The position numbers and the translations under genes are program-made. The notes beneath the pieces are model-generated. The model was not told the origin of the DNA and did no database searches. It worked only from the letters and a program-made list of their open reading frames with translations. Positions 8,189-15,027 of a DNA stretch of 64,000 bases are shown in pieces (the stretch's first letter is position 1; every line of letters starts with the position of its first letter). Source of the stretch: an uncultured Christensenellaceae bacterium (GTDB taxonomy: Bacteria; Bacillota; Clostridia; Christensenellales; Pumilibacteraceae); contig CAJUPB010000010.1 in assembly GCA_910588155.1 (NCBI GenBank), positions 14,600 through 78,599 on the forward strand, read 5' to 3'.

Positions 8189-8530
8189 ATGACAAAAGAA
8201 GAATTGACGGAGATTGTGAAACTTGCAGACAAGACCGCAATCGACTCCGAAATGGAAAAACGTGGCTACATATATTGCAACAAGCATAAAAAACTCGGCA
8301 AAGTTGAAATTGTACCTCTTTTTCAAAGTGTTATCTGTGAAACGGAAGATTATACGGACGACGAACGCAAGCATTTGTATAGCGGATGCATATGCGGCAG
8401 AGTAACGGGTTATGAAAATTACGAATTTATTTTTGTCGAAGTTTACGATATAAAGATGTCAACCGACCCGTTTGACAGCGAAGAAACCGCGATGCAAACA
8501 GATATGCTTATTTGGGCGAAGGAGATGTAA
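8189..8530 (+). CDS. hypothetical protein
   Basis: A 113-residue soluble protein with no motif I recognise. It is acidic and has a CxxC-like pair in GCICGRVTG (about 70-75) and scattered Cys residues. The start at 8189 follows GAGGAGAAGA. It overlaps no other gene, and the small Cys-rich gene at 8531 starts directly after its stop, so they are translationally linked. GC content is lower than in the backbone, as in the nearby mobile element, which suggests acquired DNA. Confidence 0.6.
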   Translation: MTKEELTEIVKLADKTAIDSEMEKRGYIYCNKHKKLGKVEIVPLFQSVICETEDYTDDERKHLYSGCICGRVTGYENYEFIFVEVYDIKMSTDPFDSEETAMQTDMLIWAKEM

Positions 8531-8653
8531 ATGAACTATACTTGCGGTAATTGTCCGTATTGCCGAAGGACAAATGATATGTGGGTTTGTTGGTGTACTT
8601 ATTGGAACAAAGTCGTGCGCATAGGAGAAAGTTGCGTCATAGACGAAAAATAG
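8531..8653 (+). CDS. very small Cys-rich protein
   Basis: A 40-residue frame with six cysteines (CGNCPYC, then CWC and one more) and several Trp, compatible with a small zinc-knuckle. It begins right after the stop of the previous gene. AAGGAG at 8519-8524 is six bases from the ATG. No family is recognised; the ribosome site and Cys pattern are the evidence that it is real. Confidence 0.5.
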   Translation: MNYTCGNCPYCRRTNDMWVCWCTYWNKVVRIGESCVIDEK

Positions 8654-9104
8654 AATAATATCCCTTTTAAAGGCAGTTGCTTGAATAGCGCTGTCCTTGC
8701 TTTTGTGTGCTTGCGGGAAATATAAGGCATAAGTTCGTAACAATGGCTAAATGGAAAACGTAGTAATTGATAAAATGAAAAAAGTCGGAACGGCGCGTGA
8801 ACCATTCCGACTTTTGTTTTGTGCGATTTGTCAATAACTTGTGAGCTGCCGGAAAAAGAGAGCAAACTTCGAGGAGAATAAATGTGTAGACGGTTTTGCA
8901 AAAGCATTTAAGAAGCGTTAAGTGTATTGTTGTCTTATGAATTGAAACGCCGATAAGGCACGGATTTGCATTTTTTTATCTCGATAGCATAATTGAAATA
9001 TAAGCGGACAACTTTTTGCTCGCTGCTTTTGTACTGTTAAACTTTCTGATTTTCAACAAATTTCCGACATTTCATTATTATATAAAGAAAACCGTGAGTT
9101 GTTT
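8654..9104. other. intergenic region at the left edge of the mobilizable element
   Basis: Apart from the terminator at 8780-8820 I see no gene, RNA or clear repeat. It is AT-rich. The left attachment site of the element should lie somewhere here or just downstream of the recombinase stop, but no duplicated core is recognisable by eye. Confidence 0.5.
8780..8820 (+). terminator. intrinsic terminator
   Basis: Stem AAAAGTCGGAA (8780-8790) with TTCCGACTTTT (8805-8815), a 14-base loop and a T-rich tail. The A run on the other side would let it also serve minus-strand transcripts. Confidence 0.75.
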
Positions 9105-10577
9105 TCAACTTACGGTTTCACGTGGTGCACCGTTTGAAAACAAGGTTGAACTTTCGAGTTCTTCAAGCGATACAGCTTCTTCTTTACCGTTTGCGTTATA
9201 GACGATTTTCATACTGTCGTCGTAAAGGTAAATTGCGTTTATAAAGGTGTCGATTATCTTTCTTTTGCCGTCTTGCGTGGATATATCTATATTGCGGAAG
9301 TTGCGTAGAGCCATTTTGAAGTGGTCTTGTGTAAATATCGGGGCTTTTAACTGTTCCTTTGCAATCGCGTCCGTTAGCTCTTTTTGTTCTTTTTCAAGGT
9401 CGGACAGACGCTTTAATAGTATCTCCGTAGCGTAACCTTTTTGAACGGCGTTTAGTATATTCTCAATCTCTTTTTCCTTTTGCTTTAACTGTTCTTGTAG
9501 CTTGGGGATTAAAGTGCTTTCTTTGTATTGCAACTCACACAGCTTTTCGGACAGCCATTCTATTATACCGTCGTCTTTTAGAAATTCCATTGTCTTGTGG
9601 ACGATAAAATCTTCTAACTTGGTTTTGCTTATCGGCTTTTTTTCGCACTTGTGTTTCTTTTGCCGAACACAAGCATAGTAGCGGTAAACAACACCTTTTG
9701 TTCCGCTCGTGCCTGCTTGCGCTACCATCATAGCACCGCAACGACCACAGAAAAGTTTTGTCGTTAATAAATAATCGTCGCCCGCTGTGTGCCTTGCTGG
9801 TGCTTTAGAGTTTTTTGCAAGCTCTAACTGCACGGCGTTAAACAGTTCTTCCGATACAAGCGGCGGCACGCTGTCTTTGATTACTACGCCCATATGAGAG
9901 TATTCGCCGATATAAACTCTATTAGAGAGCATATACCGAATAGCGTTATATCGTAGCTCTTTGCCATTCGAGTGCGTTACTTTACGCTCGGACATTATGT
10001 TGTAAATCTCTTTTACCGTCTTTCCGTCGTTACTTAACTTAAATATCTCGGTAACGATAGGCGCGGCTTTCGGATCAATATCGAGCTTATGTTCGGCATT
10101 GATTATATACCCGAATGGAGTATTACCGCCGTTCCACAAACCTTTTAATGCGTTTTCTTTCATACCGCGAGTTACTTTCTCGGCAAGCTCTGCGGAGTAG
10201 TATTCCGCCATTCCTTCCAAAACCGATTCAAGGAGTATGCCTTCCGAGCCTTCGGCAATTGTTTCTTTTGCCGACACAACCTTAACACCGTTCTTGCGGA
10301 GTAGGGCTTTATAGTGTGCGCTGTCGTAACGGTTACGGGAAAAGCGGTCTAACTTCCAAACTATGATACAATCGAAAGCGTGCTTATAGCTGTCTTTTAT
10401 CATACGCTGAAATTCGGGGCGGTGGTCGGTTTTAGCCGATAACGCTCGGTCTATGTAATTGCCCATAACTTGAATATCGTTATAGGTTGCGTATTCCATA
10501 CACTCGCGGAGTTGTCCTTCGATACTTGCCTCCGTTTGGTTGTCCGAAGAATATCTTGCGTAAATGACTGCTCTCAT
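9105..10577 (-). CDS. large serine recombinase (integrase/excisionase of the mobile element)
   Basis: A 490-residue site-specific recombinase. The resolvase domain (1-150) opens MRAVIYARYSSDNQ with the nucleophile Ser10 and contains WKLDRFSRNRYD. The recombinase domain follows (about 160-265, GNTPFGY), then a Cys4 zinc ribbon (CGRCGAMM ... CVRQKKHKC, about 290-330) and a long coiled coil (365-430). This is the usual arrangement of clostridial transposon-type large serine recombinases. The ATG at 10577 follows AAGGAGA. It points outwards at the left end of the element, as an integrase would. Its coiled coil and short C-terminus suggest a functional enzyme; no frameshift is seen. Confidence 0.93.
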   Translation of the reverse strand: MRAVIYARYSSDNQTEASIEGQLRECMEYATYNDIQVMGNYIDRALSAKTDHRPEFQRMIKDSYKHAFDCIIVWKLDRFSRNRYDSAHYKALLRKNGVKVVSAKETIAEGSEGILLESVLEGMAEYYSAELAEKVTRGMKENALKGLWNGGNTPFGYIINAEHKLDIDPKAAPIVTEIFKLSNDGKTVKEIYNIMSERKVTHSNGKELRYNAIRYMLSNRVYIGEYSHMGVVIKDSVPPLVSEELFNAVQLELAKNSKAPARHTAGDDYLLTTKLFCGRCGAMMVAQAGTSGTKGVVYRYYACVRQKKHKCEKKPISKTKLEDFIVHKTMEFLKDDGIIEWLSEKLCELQYKESTLIPKLQEQLKQKEKEIENILNAVQKGYATEILLKRLSDLEKEQKELTDAIAKEQLKAPIFTQDHFKMALRNFRNIDISTQDGKRKIIDTFINAIYLYDDSMKIVYNANGKEEAVSLEELESSTLFSNGAPRETVS

Positions 10578-10640
10578 AGTGCTGTTCTCCTTTTCGACAT
10601 AATTATACAATAGAAGCCGTATGTAAGTCAAAGAAAATGC

Positions 10641-10670
10641 TTGACAAATATTAACTTTAAGTATTATAAT
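10641..10670 (+). promoter_or_regulatory. sigma-A promoter for the tetR operon
   Basis: Perfect TTGACA (10641-10646) and TATAAT (10665-10670) with an 18-bp spacer, 30 bases before the TetR start. It is divergent from the recombinase gene, so the regulator could control both. Confidence 0.8.
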
Positions 10671-10700
10671 TTTACTAACAGTTTAATTTTGGAGTTACTT

Positions 10701-11324
10701 ATGAATACAAGAACGGAAAGAACAATAGCCTTTAATCGTCGCAACATATTAGACGCCGCCGACAAATTATTTTGTAAAAACGGCATTGATAAAACTACAA
10801 TGGAACAAATTGCGACAGAGGCGGGTTATAGCAAGCCTACTTTATACGGCTATTTCAAAGACAAAGACGAAGTGTATTTTGCGCTCGTTTTAGAATTTAT
10901 ACAAAAGATAGTCGGCAAGGTTGACAAAGCGATAGACGAACACGCTACATTTACTGAAACATTTATGAAAATATGTCAAGATTTGTTTAGGCTTGCAACT
11001 CGTTACCCGCTCTATTTCGAGGGGCTTATCGGCAATATAAATGTAAACATACAAGCCGCCGACACGCCGCAAATATATAAAGACATTTATTACTTGGGCG
11101 AGGCACTAAACGAAAAGTTAATTAGCATTTTACAGCAAGGAAAAGACGAAGGCATTATAAATAATTCGTTAGATAATGCGGCTTTATTGTATTTCGTTTG
11201 GAGTGCTATTTCGGGCAATATCAGAATGATAAACCACAAAAAGGAATATCTGAAAATGCTCAAACTGAACGAAAAAGATTTCTCGGAATTTTGCTTTGAA
11301 AGATTACTTTGCGCCTGCAAGTGA
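10701..11324 (+). CDS. TetR/AcrR family transcriptional regulator
   Basis: A 207-residue repressor-type protein. The N-terminal HTH contains TTMEQIATEAGYSKPTLYGYF, the classic TetR recognition helix, followed by an all-helical ligand domain. The ATG at 10701 follows TTTTGGAG; an upstream TTG in the promoter is rejected. The next gene, a nitroreductase-like protein, starts 11 bases after its stop with its ribosome site overlapping the TetR 3' end, so they form an operon. It probably autoregulates from the promoter upstream. The effector is unknown. Confidence 0.9.
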   Translation: MNTRTERTIAFNRRNILDAADKLFCKNGIDKTTMEQIATEAGYSKPTLYGYFKDKDEVYFALVLEFIQKIVGKVDKAIDEHATFTETFMKICQDLFRLATRYPLYFEGLIGNINVNIQAADTPQIYKDIYYLGEALNEKLISILQQGKDEGIINNSLDNAALLYFVWSAISGNIRMINHKKEYLKMLKLNEKDFSEFCFERLLCACK

Positions 11325-11334
11325 GGAAAAAATA

Positions 11335-12447
11335 ATGACAAGGAAAAGGAAAATTATGATTATTGTATTTTCGATTTTAGGGGCGGTTATAATAGCCCTC
11401 TCTGCTGTGCTTATTGCGGCGGCAATTATGGGTAAACCGTTGAAAGTCAATCCCTCGCGTAAGTTAGACGGTGTAAACGACGATGTGCAAAATGCGCTAT
11501 GGTATTCCTCTATTTCTGCAAACTCTCACAACACGCAAATGTGGAGCGTAAAACTCTATCCAAACGAAAACCGTTTACAAATATCTATTGACGACACCCG
11601 TGTATTAGGCGTAGCCGATCCCGAAAAAAGAGAGGCTTATATTTCGCTCGGTTGCTATATCGAAACAATGAGCGTTGCATTTAATGCATACGGATATGAT
11701 ACACAAATACAATGTTCCGATTTGAGCGTTCAAGTTACATATTCTAAACGTGCAAACGCGGCAGTTGATAATTCAAAACTGGCTTTAATTGATAAACGGC
11801 ATACTGATAAATCGGCTTTTTCAAACAATCAAATAAAACAAGATACTGTGAACGCCTTACTCGGTAAATATTCTGCGTTATCACTCTATCAAAACGGCAA
11901 CGAAAATTTTGCTTATATCAAACAAATATCTATGAACGCTATCACGGTGCAGTCGGCAAATCAAGCCTATCGCGACGAATTGGCGGAATGGATGCGCTTT
12001 TCAGATAAAGAGGCTGCCGCCAAATTGGATGGAATAACCGCTGATATGATAGGCTTAAAAGGCATTGTCAAAACATTCTATTATTGGACTACTACGAGGG
12101 AAAGCGCAAAAGGTGATAAATTTGCACAACAAGGTATTGACACCGCAAAAAAGCAACTTAATAATTGCGGCGCATTTGCCGTTATTACGGGCGGCAATAC
12201 ATTTGAAGAAATAATCAATGTAGGAAGAATGACACAAGCATTCTGGTTTGACTGTGCCGAAAATAATATTGCTGTACAACCGTTTTCAGCCGCTCTTGAA
12301 ACGCAACCGTTTTGCTCGTCAATTCAAAATGATTTAGGCGTTGCCGCTCCCGTTCAAATGATATTAAGACTTGGCTATGTTGACAGTTACGGAACAAACA
12401 GCGGGTTGCGTAGAAATCTATCAGATTATATCGAGGTTGTAAAATAA
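11335..12447 (+). CDS. membrane-anchored nitroreductase-like (Acg-type) protein
   Basis: A 370-residue protein with one N-terminal membrane helix (about 8-32) and an external nitroreductase-fold region. Family marks are ANSHNTQMWSV (flavin-site SxHNTQ motif), DKRHTDKSAF (R/K-R-T-D type motif) and VQPFSAALE near the C-terminus, as in the Acg/Rv2032 group. In that group FMN may be bound or stored rather than used. It follows TetR within an operon (GAGGA overlaps the TetR stop). It is element cargo, perhaps a detoxification enzyme; substrate unknown. Confidence 0.75.
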   Translation: MTRKRKIMIIVFSILGAVIIALSAVLIAAAIMGKPLKVNPSRKLDGVNDDVQNALWYSSISANSHNTQMWSVKLYPNENRLQISIDDTRVLGVADPEKREAYISLGCYIETMSVAFNAYGYDTQIQCSDLSVQVTYSKRANAAVDNSKLALIDKRHTDKSAFSNNQIKQDTVNALLGKYSALSLYQNGNENFAYIKQISMNAITVQSANQAYRDELAEWMRFSDKEAAAKLDGITADMIGLKGIVKTFYYWTTTRESAKGDKFAQQGIDTAKKQLNNCGAFAVITGGNTFEEIINVGRMTQAFWFDCAENNIAVQPFSAALETQPFCSSIQNDLGVAAPVQMILRLGYVDSYGTNSGLRRNLSDYIEVVK

Positions 12448-12448
12448 T

Positions 12449-12694
12449 ATGGAAACAACAGACTCGGTTAAAGGGCCAATCTCATATTTTGTTAGCTGTC
12501 CACGTTGCGGTTATAAATTGTGCAAGGGCGAAGAAGGTTCGCACGTTATCATTAAGTGTCCGAATTGTAGCGTTCATGTAAGAATCAAAATAAATGAAAA
12601 TACAGTTGCGCACATTATGACGAAAGAGGAACTTGAAGCTGAACGTAACAAACCGCGCATTTACTATGTCAATCCAGACTTTCAAAGTAAATAG
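12449..12694 (+). CDS. small zinc-ribbon protein (Com-like)
   Basis: An 81-residue protein with CPRCGYKLCKGEEGSH followed by KCPNCSVHVRIKI. This C2-C2 ribbon with a K/L-x-KGEG turn resembles the phage Com translational regulator and similar ribbons in mobile elements. The ATG lies one base after the upstream stop and has no good Shine-Dalgarno, so translation is probably coupled to the nitroreductase. The role is unknown; RNA or DNA binding is the likely property. Confidence 0.65.
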   Translation: METTDSVKGPISYFVSCPRCGYKLCKGEEGSHVIIKCPNCSVHVRIKINENTVAHIMTKEELEAERNKPRIYYVNPDFQSK

Positions 12695-12720
12695 ATAATC
12701 CTATATTACAAAGTTCGTTT

Positions 12721-12960
12721 TGTACCCTTTCGAGGGTAGAAGTTCTGCGGTGGGTATTTAAGAGTTTACCCACAGGAAGCAGAAGGTTTTGGGCGGTAAA
12801 GTGCCCTTGCCTTAGCTTACGGATAGAGCGTAGGTTTTTTAGTTGTACGCAAAATTCGTGAGCCGTGATAGGCTTTTGTTGTCGTACAGTTTTACGGCAA
12901 TAAACTGTGTAGCCGGAGTTATCCGAGATCTCTTTGAGAGTGCGAAAGTCGGATAGCGTT
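12721..12960 (+). ncRNA. candidate structured non-coding RNA in the mobilizable element
   Basis: No gene of normal size is visible in the 655-base gap. Instead there is a chain of stems: TACCCT-TTCG-AGGGTA (12723-12738, a UUCG tetraloop), GTGGGTA/TACCCAC (12750-12773), GGGC/GCCC (12791-12806), CTTACG/CGTAGG followed by six Ts (12815-12840, possibly the terminator of the preceding operon), ACAGTTT/AAACTGT (12886-12908), and ATCCGA/TCGGAT enclosing CTCT-TTG-AGAG (12921-12954). This density exceeds chance. It matches no RNA family I know. It could be a leader, an RNA regulator or part of the transfer region. Confidence 0.45.
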
Positions 12961-13297
12961 GATGGTCTATTTTGTGTTGCAAATTTTCAGTTAAGAGGTA
13001 TTCTTTGAGCTAATAACAATCTCACAATTCAATAGAATGGCTAACCACCATAGAGCAATTAGAAGTTGCTAAATACGGTTAAAGTCGGTGATTACGTTGA
13101 AAGTATCAGCGGCTTTTTTGTGTCTTTTTTACGATATCGATTCCACTCCCTTTCAGTGGTCGAGATAAATACATTTTCGGAGGTAAGTTTATGTCAATCA
13201 GACCGCCTTAATCGGCAAGCAAACGGTAAGCAAAGTTCTGTTGCTTTGTGGGCAAAAAGCCCCGCAGGGCGAACGCAACTTATATAGCGAAGCGAAA

Positions 13298-13319
13298 TAA
13301 GTGTAGTGAGCTACACTTA
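13298..13319 (+). other. MobV-type origin of transfer (oriT)
   Basis: Perfect inverted repeat TAAGTGTAG-TGAG-CTACACTTA directly upstream of the relaxase gene. It matches the layout of MobV/Pre recombination sites of pMV158 and pUB110, in which an AAGT-TAGTG-hairpin is nicked in the TAGTGxG loop. By analogy the nick would fall between 13310 and 13311. The stretch before it (13185-13297) has a strong ribosome site and a six-codon frame at 13191 but no longer gene. Confidence 0.75.
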
Positions 13320-13349
13320 AAGAATTTAAGTCATTAGGAGGACGAAACT

Positions 13350-14270
13350 ATTTATATCATTTGTAACTTAAAGAAATTAGGTAAAGACGACGTTGCAGGC
13401 GTTGAAGAAGAAAACGAACGCGACGAAACTTATCAGGCAACCAACCCACAAATAGACAGTACAAGGACGAAAGACAATTACCACCTTGTTACTCCGTCGG
13501 GCAGGTATATGGATGTTATCGAAGAACGAATTGCAGGACTGCATTTGAAACGCAAGGTGCGCTCGGATGCCGTTTATATTGTATCGTTTGTTCTCGGTGC
13601 AAGCCCCGAATTTTTTAGGGTGTCCACGAAGGAAAAACAGTATGCTTTCTTTCGGGATTGCGTAAAGTTTTTTCAAGACAAGTATGGCGAAGAAAACGTG
13701 CTGTCGGCTATCGTGCATATGGACGAAACAAATCCGCATTTGCACTTAAACCTTATACCCATTACTAACGGCAAGCTGTGTGCAAAAGATTTGTTTGACG
13801 GAAAGCTCGCCGCACTCCAAACGGAGTTTTGGAAAGAAGTCGGAGAACGATATGGTCTTGACAGGGGCAAGCCTAACAGTCAAGCCGAACACTTGGACAC
13901 GGCGGAGTTCAAAGCGAAAAAGATTGTGGAAGCTGCCGAGCAAAAACGCGCCGAAGCGGAAGAATATTCAGAAGCATTACTGCAAGCCGAACAAGGTGAA
14001 ATTGCCCATAGCAAAAGCGGAATGCGACAACAAATCGTAGCCGTAACTGCCGATAATGCCGAGCTTAAAAAGCGGCTCTCAAAGTCTATGCAGGAAACGC
14101 TTGACATTGACAAAGAGAACAAAGAACTCAAAGCGTATAAAGTCAGAGCGGCAAAGGCGCTTGAATTGCTTGCAAGGTTAGAACGCGAAAACCCGCCGGC
14201 TTACAATGCACTGTTTGAGAGCAAACAAAAACCGCCCGTACCGTCGTCAAAGAATTGGTGGTCGAAGTAA
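13350..14270 (+). CDS. mobV: MobV (Pre/Mob) relaxase, non-canonical start
   Basis: A mobilization relaxase of about 306 residues that nicks oriT for conjugative transfer. The metal-binding motif HMDETNPHLHL lies near residue 122; the N-terminal ENERD and NYHLV motifs and a C-terminal coiled coil are visible. In pMV158 MobM the first motif is HNER with the catalytic His; here it is ENER. The frame is open from the stop at 13335, but it has no ATG, GTG or TTG before 13509, which is well inside the domain. ATT at 13350 is eight bases after a perfect AGGAGG, so it is the likely start. Alternatively the start codon has been lost. Confidence 0.8.
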   Translation: MYIICNLKKLGKDDVAGVEEENERDETYQATNPQIDSTRTKDNYHLVTPSGRYMDVIEERIAGLHLKRKVRSDAVYIVSFVLGASPEFFRVSTKEKQYAFFRDCVKFFQDKYGEENVLSAIVHMDETNPHLHLNLIPITNGKLCAKDLFDGKLAALQTEFWKEVGERYGLDRGKPNSQAEHLDTAEFKAKKIVEAAEQKRAEAEEYSEALLQAEQGEIAHSKSGMRQQIVAVTADNAELKKRLSKSMQETLDIDKENKELKAYKVRAAKALELLARLERENPPAYNALFESKQKPPVPSSKNWWSK

Positions 14271-14302
14271 TTTTTATAGGAGGAAAATGTATCGAGTAAG
14301 TT

Positions 14303-14491
14303 ATGCCGAGAAAGAAACAGCTACCTAAAACCGACTTTGATATTCCCGAATATCAGCTTGAATCTCTTGCGAGAGTGTTGTTGCCGATTTTGCAGGAATA
14401 TCTCTCGTCCGAGCAAGGACAAAAAGACTACGCCGAATTGCAAAAATCACAACTGAATAATCAACAATCGAATAACAAAGCGTCCCGATAA
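14303..14491 (+). CDS. small conserved mobile-element protein
   Basis: A 62-residue soluble protein (FDIPEYQLESLARVLLPILQEYL then an acidic/Gln tail) of the kind often found after relaxase genes in clostridial mobilizable elements. Function unknown. An AGGAGGAAA lies at 14278-14286, but the first ATG after it (14287) opens only a 13-codon frame that overlaps this gene, so translation of the 62-residue frame may be coupled to that leader. Confidence 0.5.
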   Translation: MPRKKQLPKTDFDIPEYQLESLARVLLPILQEYLSSEQGQKDYAELQKSQLNNQQSNNKASR

Positions 14492-14615
14492 ATAGTATAG
14501 GGATAGCCGTTGAAAGAAACGGAATAAGGAAACCGCCGAAGTTGAGCGGTATATAAATGAAAGATATAAACCTAATCATGTTAGGTAGCCGTACATAAAG
14601 TAATAGAAACGGCAA

Positions 14616-14655
14616 GGCAGGTAGAGCCCAAAACTCTACCTGCCATTTTAATTTG
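14616..14655 (+). terminator. intrinsic terminator of the mobilizable element
   Basis: Perfect 11-bp stem GGCAGGTAGAG (14616-14626) with CTCTACCTGCC (14634-14644), loop CCCAAAA, then a T-rich tail. The loop and inner stem resemble the hairpin at 20978-21011. Confidence 0.8.
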
Positions 14656-14767
14656 CATAAGAAAACTGCTTTTTATGAATAAAGAGTATATTATAGTTGT
14701 AAACAAGTCGGTAGTTGAAGAATATTGTGTAAATTGGTATAAACGTATATAAATACAGTTAAAACCC

Positions 14768-14796
14768 TTGTTTTTTATTGTTTGATGTGCTATAAT
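14768..14796 (+). promoter_or_regulatory. promoter of the AT-rich nucleotide operon
   Basis: TTGTTT (14768-14773), 17-bp spacer and TATAAT (14791-14796) preceded by TG (extended -10). It lies 30 bases before the HTH gene and is the only good promoter seen for the five genes. Confidence 0.7.
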
Positions 14797-14825
14797 ATTT
14801 CCAATTATAAAAAGGAATGAATTAT

Positions 14826-15011
14826 ATGGAAACCGATAAAAAGTTATATACCCTGGACGAAATTGCTAGCTATCTACAGTTGAGTCGAGAGAAGGTTACA
14901 AGGCTTATAAAAGAAAAGCAGTTTCCTGCGCATAAAATAGATAAACAGTGGCGCTTTTTTCTACATGAAGTAGATTCATGGGTCGCGAATAGAAATAGTT
15001 TTGATGAATAA
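14826..15011 (+). CDS. small excisionase-type HTH DNA-binding protein
   Basis: A 61-residue winged-HTH of the excisionase/MerR-like type: YTLDEIASYLQLSREKVTRL then FPAHKIDKQWRF and WVANR at the end. Such proteins are either recombination directionality factors or small regulators. AAAAAGGA precedes the ATG at 14826 by about nine bases; the ATG at 14817 is too close. It is the first gene of the operon, 16 bases before the big fusion protein, so autoregulation of the operon is a reasonable guess. Confidence 0.75.
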   Translation: METDKKLYTLDEIASYLQLSREKVTRLIKEKQFPAHKIDKQWRFFLHEVDSWVANRNSFDE

Positions 15012-15027
15012 CTATAGAGGTAAATTT

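Larger units (their letters stand above)
14492..14825. other. junction between mobilizable element and AT-rich operon
   Basis: It contains the terminator at 14616 and the promoter at 14768. No gene is visible. Base composition changes here from about 45% GC to about 33% GC. The right end of the recombinase element probably lies in this stretch, unless the operon is part of the same element. Confidence 0.5.

Noticed and set aside
9105..9135. Attachment site at the recombinase stop
   Set aside because: A short TGGTGC match to the tRNA-Arg 3' end is seen, but it is too short to separate from chance.
13066..13287. A 73-codon frame upstream of oriT
   Set aside because: It crosses a T-rich terminator-like run and the ribosome site at 13181, and it has no start context.
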